Shown piece by piece: positions 11,422 to 21,826 of a stretch of DNA of 64,000 nt (position 1 is the stretch's first letter; the number at the start of each line of letters is the position of its first letter). The DNA lies in contig NC_057004.1 of the NCBI RefSeq assembly GCF_000002595.2, forward strand, positions 6,608,248 to 6,672,247, read 5' to 3'. Made by a program: the position numbers and the translations under genes. This DNA is from Chlamydomonas reinhardtii. Taxonomy: Eukaryota; Chlorophyta; Chlorophyceae; Chlamydomonadales; Chlamydomonadaceae. The notes below the pieces were generated by a model that did not search any database, had not been told where the DNA came from, and saw only the letters and a list, made by a program, of their open reading frames with translations.

Positions 11422-13103
11422 GAAGTCCCGATTCCGGAATGCCGGTGTTTGCTCAATCTGGGCGATGCTACGGCGACTCATGCCACCATTGCTGTGACCG
11501 CATCTCCCACGTCCGTGCCTCTGCCGTCCTGGGTGAGGCTGCAAGCATGCACCTGGTGCCATCGCACACCACGCCCATGCCATCGCCCCCACCAGCACTA
11601 GCCAGCAGCACCTCCTCACCTCGCAGCAGGACATCGCCCCGTCCTGAGCAGCTGAGCGGCCGCCGCATGCCTACATCTGCAGCATAGACTGACCAGCTCG
11701 AAGCCGGCGCTTTTCTCTTATGTCTCAGTACAGTAACTCCAGCACTATACCAGCCGCGCACTCTTGCCTTGACGGTGCAAATTAATTGTTGGGGTCTGGG
11801 AGTAATGAGTAATCTACACGTTACGGGACTACGCCAACCTGCCCCTTCCACTGTCCATTCCTACGGAACAAGCGCCGGCCCATGCCAATGCCCCTGGACG
11901 CTGGGGCCCACCTGATCCCAGGCCGGAGCCCATGCCGTACATGCCCGTGCCTGACTTCACATCCGCCGCGACCGCGACGGCGGTCGGCCGGTCGCATTCC
12001 CAGGTGGATGCGGGGGTGAGGAGTAGCCACAGCCATCATGTACAGCTAAACTTGCAGAGCGCGCTCATGTAATGCGGTGCAGCCGATGCTCTGCACTCTG
12101 CAGCGCGGGCGAACTCTTACACGCAGCGTCTGCATGCACTCAAGGGTTGTGCACAGACGTGGGTGGCTTGCACTCAGTGCGCTGTGGCCGCCTCAAGGTG
12201 ACCAAATGTCCCGCCAACAATGTGCACGCGTGTTTCTGTTTTCGAATCGCGTCTCAAGACGCAGTGCGTCTTGTGCATCGCGTGTGTGTGAGACGCGGCG
12301 CGTCTAGGGTATCAGGCTAGCGTCTGGTGTGACGCATCGCGTTAGCTAAGACGCGCTCTCCATGCAATTGTACCGCGTCACGACTCGCGTTCCATTGCGT
12401 CTCGCAGACGCAGTGAAACGCGCTATCTGCAATGGTGCCCCGCTTCACTGTTTCTGGTTGCGTCCCCATCGCGTCTCTCCCGCGTCTCCCCCGCGTTTCC
12501 CCCTTAACGCGCAGCGTCTCGGCGCGTCTGACACCGCGTCTCACAGGTCAGACGCGCCCAGACGCGGTTTCCCGTTGTTATAGTGCACGTGCCGGGGAAC
12601 GAGCGTAAAGGTAAAGCTACAATCCTCTGTCTGGTCCGTTGCCGCGTGACTCAGCATGAATGTCTCTCCGTTCCTTCCCACCGCCCGCATGTCGCCTAGT
12701 TGGCTTGCCTTGGGGCTTGGGCGCGTGCTACGCCCACTGACGAAGAAATGCAGTTACTAATTAGTGTTGCGGAACTAATGCGTACGTAGACCAGAGCGGA
12801 AGGCGGAGTGGGCTTGCAGGCGGCACGAGAGTAGGCAGTCAGTAGCGCAAGTTGCGAATTCACATGTTACCTCGTAACCGACGGTAAACGCTGTGGACGG
12901 TCGCGCCCATGGCTGGCTGACGGAAGGTGGCTGCTGTATTGGGACGGCTGGGATGGACGACGCCGGCCGGGCTGGCGTTGGGACTACCAGAAAGGATGCG
13001 CCCGAAACCAACCTGGAGAACACCAGTTAGCCGTACGTAGCAGTGCAACTTGATTGCTTCACCTGGCCCGCTGGTCTCGTTCAGGATCCCAGGCGCGTAT
13101 TTT
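11422..13103. other. Spacer between the palindrome arms, no gene recognised
   Basis: The 1,682 bases at the palindrome centre have no protein-coding signal that could be recognised. The notable content is the GCGTCT/AGACGC cluster at 12249-12565. The rest is unremarkable mid-GC sequence. Confidence 0.6.
12249..12565. repeat. Dense GCGTCT/AGACGC motif cluster
   Basis: In 317 bases there are ten GCGTCT hexamers and six of the reverse complement AGACGC, plus several one-mismatch relatives (GCGTCC, GCGTTT, GCGTCA). Chance would give well under one. The spacing is irregular and both orientations are mixed, so it is neither a simple tandem array nor a CRISPR. Some neighbouring pairs (for example at 12249/12257 and 12398/12406) form small hairpins with 6-base stems. 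Confidence 0.85.
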
Positions 13104-13442
13104 GTACGAGTGTCAGGGCAGCACCTGCGGTGCGCCTGCATGCCTGACCCTTGGAGAGCCAGGAAATTCCCCCATAATGGAAAAGGTGCGTGGCAATCCC
13201 TTCGGATGAACAAGCACGCACCTCCAGTACTTCCGTGCTCGCCTCCTTTGCTTTCTGTGTACGTCCGCCACCGCCCATCTCCTCTCCTCCTACCCCGTCT
13301 CCTTCGCTCCCCTCTCGTCCGCTCCTGGCATTGCGGATCTGTGCCCTCCGTGCCGAGCGCCCAGGTGATGCGTTGGGGCCCCTGGATGTGCGCAAAACGC
13401 GTGCGTCTTCCAGTTCTTGTGACACATCTGCGCGCTGATGCA

Positions 13443-13515
13443 CGCCCAATGTGGGGCTCGAACCCACGACCACAAGGTTAAGAGCCTTGCGCTCTACCGA
13501 CTGAGCTAACCGGGC
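13443..13515 (-). tRNA. tRNA-Lys(CTT), copy 3
   Basis: Identical over its 73 bases to copies 2 and 4. It is the mirror partner of copy 2, yet its flanks combine copy-2-like and copy-4-like sequence: the downstream flank follows copies 1 and 4, while the bases just upstream of the tRNA follow copy 2. Confidence 0.96.
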
Positions 13516-13970
13516 ACGAAGGGATGCAGGCAAGGACCCACACAGCCTCCACACACACACCAGCACCACACCTGAACACACTGTGGCAGCGCCGCGTCCC
13601 CAGCAGGCGCTTGTAACGGTCACTGCCAGGCGCCTCGTCCGCCAGATACCTCAGGCTCGTCGACAGCTGGGCAACATAGCTGTGAGCATGAACTTGCCAT
13701 CCGTACCACCTCCCTTGGGCTGTGGCGGCTGCGGTATGTATGTCAGTGGGAGCGGAATTGCTGTGGGCGGTGCAGGAGGCTGGGCGCGAGGTGGGCACGT
13801 GCAAGGGGCTGGGGCAGTAGAGGCAGCGGCGGGCCTGGGTTATCTGGTGGGCGAGGCGCCTGGCAGTGACCGTTACGAGCGCCCGGGGACGCGGGGTTGC
13901 CGATGTGTGTTCAGGTGTGGTGCTGGTGTGTGTGTGGAGGCTGTGTGTGTCTGTGTCTGCATCTCTTCGT

Positions 13971-14043
13971 GCCCGGTTAGCTCAGTCGGTAGAGCGCAAG
14001 GCTCTTAACCTTGTGGTCGTGGGTTCGAGCCCCACATTGGGCG
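13971..14043 (+). tRNA. tRNA-Lys(CTT), copy 4
   Basis: The mirror partner of copy 1, with C at position 2 as in copies 2 and 3. Anticodon CTT, A box, B box and all stems are intact, and there is no intron. A TTTT lies about 46 bases past the mature 3' end, as at the other copies. Confidence 0.96.
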
Positions 14044-15061
14044 TGCAACAGCGCGCAGATGTGTCACAAGAACTGGAAGACGCACGCGTTTTGCGCACAT
14101 CCAGGGGCCCCAACGCATCACCTGGGCGCTCGGCACGGAGGGATGGGGACTCTGGTCGCGGTATAAGTATGGGAAATGGGGCGGTGGAGGGAAGCAGTGG
14201 CAAAGGGGAGTGGTGGCGTACAGGACTGGAAGAGGACACGCGTTTGAAGTGGGCAAACGTGAGGAGAGTACGTGCATGCCAGTACATAGGCTTGGGACTA
14301 CTGAGATGGATTCACTGCTACGTGCCTCACATGAACGCAGCCCCTTTCGAGGTCCTGCCGGTCTAGACCACCGTCACGAGGTCATACACACACGTCCGTG
14401 GCACGCAACCTTTTGCACATCCTCTGGCATCGCGCTCGACAACTCGTCATGCCATGGCTACTAACTCCGGCAAGCGTCGCGTGTATGCACCAGGGTCCAG
14501 GGGGCAACCCTAGGCAAGCCAGCGCCGTCACAAGTGGCAAGGCTGGTGCACCAAGATGTAGCCGACTCATTATGCTCCATGTTTTGGGCTACTATGCGTA
14601 GTACGTATACCTCATTCTTTGTTTCCAGCGAGCAGCGGCGAACTCCGCGCCCGAAGGTCCCAAATGTCGGCGCGACTGGAGGCGGACTGTGCCCTTGTAC
14701 CTGCCATCCCGCGTAATGAATAGAGCTTATACAATATCATACATCGCGCCAGCACAGTGGTGCTTCTGGCGTCGCGACTATGGAAATGGCGCTTAGGTCA
14801 GCCTTTCGCCAAACCGGCTGCATGTCATTCCTGCGGCTTTACATCAATGTCCTATCAAAATAATGTATGCGTAAACGGCTCTGTGCGCGCGCAGCACCGC
14901 ACGGTCGTACCACATCGGATCGGGACTGGATCCGAAGGGTTGGGAACTACCTGCGTGCCCGTGCTTGCCGCTGTCGAACTGGCAGAAAACTGGTGTGTGT
15001 GTGTGGGGGGGGCGTGTTGCACCTAGAGCGTCGAAAGAAGGGGCCACCTGTCGCACGGATG

Positions 15062-15593
15062 CGTGGGGCAGGAGGCGCCGCTCATCGTGCCCTGCGGAAG
15101 CGCGTTGTCACACACAGTGAAGAGTCACACAGGGCCGGTTCCCGTGGCCGGTTCCATGGCCTCCAGCCACTTCGGCAGTCGAGTGAAACATACAGCAGTA
15201 GCCACAGCACACCCCGCCGCATGCCTAGGAAACGGCGCACATACTATGCAGGCCAGGACCTGGGACCTGGGACATGGAGGACTGCAAATTAACGGATGTC
15301 CTTAAAAACCACAGTGTTCCAGTTCCTCCAGGGACTCCCGTGCGGAAATCCTTGAGGTAATGCGACCCGTATTTGATGCCAGACGTATAGAGGGAAGCAC
15401 TGGGGGCCAAACAGGGCCTGAGGGGAAGGGGAGGATGGTGCCGAGGAGGTGACCGGTCTGAATGTATCCACGGTGCATACTGATACGCCTCTTTAGTATT
15501 AAAATTGAAGGTCAAAACATTTCGCCACGAAGCGTCAAAGCGGAAAGACAGCTGACTGACTGACCTGCAAAGCTGCGTAGGACTGCGCAATAA
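15062..15593. promoter_or_regulatory. Upstream region of the FBH1-like gene
   Basis: This is 532 bases between the palindrome and the helicase start codon. No protein was recognised on either strand. It should hold the promoter and 5' UTR of the plus-strand helicase. An AT-richer patch lies at about 15495-15520. Confidence 0.4.
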
Positions 15594-16519
15594 ATGCAAA
15601 GCGACGACTTTGAGGATGGATGGTTTGATGCTCTTACAGTTTACACTCCATCAGCGCGGGAGCAGCTGTCGCGGCACGGTCTGGTTCAGGGCGGTCCTCG
15701 GCAGCCATGCTGTGCGAGCAACAGCGACCTCGGCTTCGCCGACTGCTTCAAGCTGGTGGCAGTGGCTGGCGAGAACAGCGCAAGCCAAACTTGTCGCTCG
15801 CCGGCAACACCTGCGGCTGCTGCCACACAAAAGGCTCTACCCAAGGTACAGCCGGGGGCTTTGCCAAAGCGCGCCCTTTCGCCGGCGACAATCTTGCCGG
15901 TATGCCCAATCGCGCCGCACGCTCAACAGGCCAAACACCGACTAAACCTGGTGTCCGCGGCCGCGCGGGTGAATGAGAGGCAAGGAAACACGTGGGCGTT
16001 CCTGTTGGAAGAGAAGGCACGGGACATCGTGTGCAGGGCGCTTGGCGAGGCAGGTGCGTCCCGTCCGTTGTAGGAAGCAATGAGCGCGTCGAAAGTTTCC
16101 TTGTTGACACGCTGGTGTGCTGCAGATGCTGCCCTTGCTACTTGCCTTATGGACGCCATGCGATTGCTGCCCACACCGCCACCCGCGGATCAGCCCCGGA
16201 CCGCCGCGCTGATCTTCACGGCGCTGCTCCTCACGGCGTCCACCGCGGGGCGGGGGGCGGCAGGCTTCCTTATGTGAGTGGGGCAAGGCAACCCAAATGG
16301 GCATGCTTGTCAGGCATGTCATTTCAGCATGTGCGGCGCCTTCCAGCTGGCATGCATGTCTAGCGCTTGCCCGAACCGCAGTCCCAAGTGTGCCACTCCT
16401 TCATCACTATCGCATCTCTCGCTCACCCGCGTGCTGTTCCCTGTTGTGCCAGCAGGGAGCTGCTGGTGCACGCAAAGAAGTCCGCGCGCCTGCTGGGCGC
16501 TGCCGGCCCGCCGTCTCAT

Positions 16520-16550
<31 letters not shown>

Positions 16551-17035
16551 GAGGAGGAGGAGGAGGAGGACAAGCAGCAGCAGGAGGAGGAGCAGGCGGC
16601 GGTGGCGACCCGGAAGGAGGAGGAGGAGGAGCAGCAGCAGCAGCAGGAGGCGGCGGGTCGCCTCCAGCGGGCGGCACGGCGGGCTGCCCCGGCGGCCCTC
16701 TAGCCAGCTGGCGGGACGTGCTTAAGGAGGCCGCGGTGCTGCTGCGGCATGCCGAGTGCGGCGAGGAGGTCCAGCCCGTGCTGGAGGCCGTGGAGCAGGC
16801 GCTGATGGTGAGGTGTCGGCGCAGGGGGGTGCGAGTGCATGTAGGTTGCAGATGCATGATATTTGCAGGTGTGGGGGATGCAGGTGCATGTGGGTTGCAA
16901 CGCTGGAGGTTGGACATGGGGCTTGCTGCGTTGCGGTGGAGCTGTGACGTGCACGTGCACCCGGCGCAATGTGTTCATAAGTCTCCTTGCTTTCATGGCC
17001 GCAGCTGGAGGAGCGCGACCGCCTTCGCCAGCAGC

Positions 17036-17096
<61 letters not shown>

Positions 17097-17097
17097 C

Positions 17098-17128
<31 letters not shown>

Positions 17129-17421
17129 TGTGTGTGTGTATGAATGCGGCAGCGAGTTGCATGTTTCATCTTGAAATTTGTTTGCAATGGCGCTTGCAAC
17201 GGCCCGGACCATGTTCCCTGCTAGTGGATTTGATCCAAGTCAAAAGGCATACAAGTATCTTCATCCCAATTCCGTTGGCGTGTAGGAGGCCGTTTGGGGC
17301 CCCGGCGGGCTGCTGCTGACGCAAGAGCAGATTGATGCTGCTCGCCTCAGCTTCCGCGACCTCGTGACTGGCGAGCCCATCACAAACATGTGAGTGATGG
17401 GCTGGTAGGGCATGTAGCCGA

Positions 17422-17459
<38 letters not shown>

Positions 17460-20400
17460 CGCATCCTGCCGTGCCGCGAGGGCGGGTGCACATGGCGGCA
17501 TGCATACTGGTCAACCAGTTTGGCGGGGTAATTGCGAACTGGGTCAGTGCCTTGCTGATGGCGCATCAACACATCAAAGCTTGCGTCCTTGACGCTGCGC
17601 ATGGTCTTCGTCCGTAATGGCCTCCCCTCGCCCACTGCCCCGTGCATCTCACTCCCATGCGTTGCCACCGTCAGGCTACAGGCATGGGCGGGGTCGGCGA
17701 AGACCACGCAGCTGCGCATCCTCGTCCAGATGCACCGCAGAACCTACTTCTACGTCCTTTCCTTCAACAAGGACATAAGGGTGAGAGCCGCCACGGGTTC
17801 TCTGACGTGGCTACCGCACCAGCTAATTGCATGACTTGAAGCCATCCACGCTAGCTCAAGGTGTACGCAAGCTGAAGCTTCTCGTGCCACACGTCGTGCG
17901 GCCCTGTGTTTGGTGTATAGGACTCCAATGCGGTGTCCATGGATGCGGACCTGCTTGCGGACTACAACGGTGCGCGCCACACCCATAACGGTGACGGTCT
18001 GTGTCAGTACGTCAAAAGATACTACCTCCATTATCAAATCTTTGAAGCTGTATTCTTGTTCCTCCGTTCCCGCTTTCGTTCTGCTTTGCAGCTGGCAAGT
18101 GCCCTCGCGTAAAAAACTACAAGGTCTCTACCACGCATGGCTTTGCCCGTGAAATCCAGGCACTTGAGGATAAGCCAAGGTATGTCCAGTTTCCCCTTAC
18201 CGCCAAAGCACATGGATATCACCATTGCGCTGCACGACCCACATCACGTGTGTGCCACATGCTGTTGCACCCGCTTGCCAAATTCATGTAGTGTTCATGT
18301 GGGGTGAGGGGCAGGCAGATCTTGCAGTGAGGATAGTGATGGGATGGCTGGTAAAATCGCACCGCGGTCCACGTCTTCCATACCCACCCGCCCGCCAATC
18401 CTCCGGCCGCCTGCAGAGCCCTGACCACGGCTCACATGCGCGGCTTCCTGGCGGCGCGCTGGGGCGCGGAGCGCGACAAGGTCATCAGCGCTGGTGCCGC
18501 CCGGGCGGTGCGGGACACCCTGGATTGCTTCATGGCCAGCGCCGATCCGCAGCTGGACGCCCGGCACCTGCCGCAGGACCCCAGGCGTGAGAGCTGGGGC
18601 ACCTGATGAGGCGGGAGTGTGGGCTGGGGCGGAGGCCTGGGGCGTGGGTGCGGGGCCGTACGTCGCGGTGCGGTTGTGCTACGGCACGCAAGGAGAGGGA
18701 AGCACGGCGCAGCTGCGGTCTCTTTAGAGAGCGTGAATGAGTATCTCACCACGCCTGCTCGTGGCTAGCATAGATATTATGGCTGAGCGCTGCACATGCA
18801 GCCCAGGGTCCTTTCACAGGTCGAGCGAGCCAGCAGCTCCCAGTACGCTTCCGCCTCATGCCCCTTCCCGCTGTGCTGCGCGCTGCAGGCCTGCAGCAGA
18901 TGGATGAGCAGGTGAGTGTCGTCATGTGGCGGCTGGACCGCGTGCCGGAGCGCCAGATCGCGCATCTCGCTCGGATCGGGCCGCACCCCGACTACAGCCG
19001 CCGCAAGGTGGTGGAGGCAGCGCAGGCGCTGTGGCAGGAGGTCGCCAGCCGCCGCACAGCCAGCGGCGCCGCCACGCGCCTGCCACTGCCGTTCAACTGC
19101 TACATCAAGCGCTGCGCGCTGCAGGGGCTGCGGCTGGTGAGGAAGGCGTGTTCTGCACGTGGCCTGCAACACCCTCGCACCTTGTCGTCTCTACTTGCCG
19201 AGCGGGAATGGTGGATTGGGACAACCTGGTGTTATGCTGCGTGAACCCTGCAGAAGCTGCCTCCTCCGCCTCCCTGGGGCATCTGGACGGACGTGGTGCT
19301 GTTGGTGGACGAGGCACAGGACCTCAACGCGGCCACCATGCAGATGGTGTACAACCAGGTGCGGGCGCGTACGTATCCAGCTTGGATTAGCGTGTCAGTA
19401 GGGTCTGCTTACGGTATGGCCCTGGCTGTTGGGCTTCTTGCTGCCCGGCCTGTGGCAGGTTAAGAAACAGTATGCATACCTTTATTTCCTTGTACGGTAC
19501 ACGCACTGCAGCACGATACCCCGCATGCAGGGTACGCCAGTGGTGCTGGCGGGTGACCGCTTCCAGCAGCTGTACGCGTTCAACCACGCGTGTGGGGCCA
19601 TGACGGAGCGCGTGTGAGTAGACATGTTTCGAGGTGCAGGAAGCGTGGCTGGGCGTGAAGAGTACCGGTATGGAACGGGACCGTCAGGCCCCCGTGGTGG
19701 CTGCCTCCCCCAATTTCATTTGGGAGGCCTTCCGAGCGCTTCGTCAGTGGGCTCTCACGGCGGTCTGACACGTGTGGTGCTGTGTCCTGCTTGTATCCGT
19801 GCCGCAGCTCCATTCCGCAGCGGGTGGTGCAGTGGTCACTGTCTCAGACGTTCCGGTTCGGCCCCGAGATCGCCTTCCTGGTCAACAGTCTCGTCAAGAC
19901 CGCATTTGGGGCCCTGGACTACCTCATCGGCCGGGTAGGTGTCGGATGTAAGCGCCGTGCACGCAATGCATCAGCCCACGCTCCTGCTTGCTGTACGATC
20001 AGACAAGTGTTCCCCGGTCACGGGGAAAAGGGGCTGAGCCCCTCCACAGTCTGAGGCCGAACAACGTCATCGCCCGGACATAGCCGGGGTCGGTTTCCAC
20101 AGGCACATAGCCAAACCAGGTGTTTATCTTGCAGTCGCGATGCCACGATCAGAAAATGGGCGTGACCAGGCCTCGCTTACGGTGCTCATTTCCGCTGCCG
20201 CGCACATCTGCCATGCTTGTCACCTGTTGTGTTGCATGTGCCGTGTGTTGGCTCTGCAGCCGGCTGGCCCCACGGGCTTCCACCCGGGCGTGGTGTACGT
20301 GACGGTGCCGGACGGCCGGGATCTGGACTCGGTGCTGCCGGGGGAGCTGGAGAGGCCCAGCCGGCCCCGCCAGACCGGCGGCGGCCGAGGAGGGGACGGC

Positions 20401-21732
20401 GGCGCGGCTGGCGGCACGCAGGGTGGCACGCAGCAGCTGCAGGCACCGTGGCAGAGAGGCACACAGCACGGAAGCACGCCACAGCTGGGGTCCACACAGG
20501 CAGGAGGCACACAGCAGCTGCAGGCACAGCTGCAGCACGCACTGCAGCAGCAGCGGCCGTACAGCGGGATGCGGTTGCTGCAGTGCCCGCTGCGCGGTCG
20601 CCAGCCCGATGCGGCGTTCCCGGCCGAGTGGCGCGTAACGCCCATATGTGAGTACTGCGTGCTTGTGTCCTGCTCCTCGCCTACGACCCTCATCCCTGGA
20701 AGGCATGAGAGCCGATGCTCGCTAGCACACGCGCTACCTCGCAACCCCGGTTACCCCCCGCACCGTCCAGGCGGCGTCGCCGTGCTGCCGCCGCCGACCG
20801 CCGCCGCCTCGCTGCCGGCCGTGCTGACGGCTGGCGGCGCCAAGCGGCTGCAGCTGTGCTACATTGCACGGTACAACCACACACTGGTGCGGGCGGCGCT
20901 GGAGCTGGTGGCGGCGGGGCGCACCGTGCACGGCAGCTTCAAGTCCAAGCTGGAGGCGCTGGTGGGGCGCGTGCAAGACGTCGCGGCGTTCCTGTGAGAT
21001 GCCGGCGTACTTGCAGCGCACGGGTGGCCTCGCCACCGAATCACTTGTTCGTGTGAAACCAACGACGGAGCTAAAGGAGCATGATGGGTGCAGAGCGGGC
21101 CGCTGGGTGCGAGGACGGAGTCGCGCATGGGCCTCAACGGCGCCTGCAACTCATGCTTCCTCCCCCGGCTTGGTTTAGTTTGGGCAGGTATTTACAACTC
21201 CACGCACCCCCGATGCGGCTGTGTGCCCGCGCAGGTCGGGCCGGCGCGACTTCGGCACGGAGCACGAGCTGCACGGGCTGGCGGACGAGGCGCAGCTGCA
21301 GCAGCTGCTGGAGGTGCCGGGCGCGGAGGTGGAGCTGATCACCGCGTACGAGCTGGTGCGTGTGTGTGTGTGCATGCGTGTGCTCGTGTGCGTGCTTTCC
21401 TGAGTGTGTGCTGGTATGCGTGGAGGCCACTGGCATGGCGTCCAAGGCGCTGGGTGCACAAGGCGAGGGGGCCTGCTGTGCATGGGAGCACAAAGCAGCC
21501 TCAGCAGGGCCCTGGTCAATCATGTATGGTGTGTACGTACGGTGTTCCTGCGCAGGCGCGAACCAACAGGGTGGAAGAGATCCGGAACCTTGAGAGCAAG
21601 CTGGTGAGTCGTATACCCTTAGGTAGTGGCGTGCCCAACCAAGCCTGAGCAATTATAATGATCGTGGCTGCCCCCTGAATCCATGGGCATCAGACGTGCG
21701 TGCAGAACCCTGCGGTTCGCTGCGATGTGTCC

Positions 21733-21826
<94 letters not shown>

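Larger units (their letters stand above)
13104..15061 (-). repeat. Right arm of the 2 kb tRNA-Lys palindrome
   Basis: This is the inverted counterpart of 9441-11421. It carries tRNA-Lys on the minus strand at 13443-13515 and on the plus strand at 13971-14043. Near its outer end it has a short GT/G run (about 14993-15010) in place of left-arm sequence. Within it, the tRNA flanks form the same inner inverted repeat as in the left arm. Confidence 0.9.

Noticed and set aside
12249-12565. CRISPR array
   Set aside because: The repeated word is only six bases, in both orientations and irregularly spaced, in a eukaryotic genome.
9441-15061. The inverted arms as a fold-back DNA transposon
   Set aside because: No transposase frame, no terminal motif and no target-site duplication were found; tRNA genes as cargo in an inverted duplication explain the structure more simply.
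16510-16700. Gln/Glu-run protein in the second frame of the trinucleotide-repeat region
   Set aside because: The phase-consistent helicase exon reads this stretch as Ala and Gly runs; the Gln/Glu reading does not join to flanking exons.
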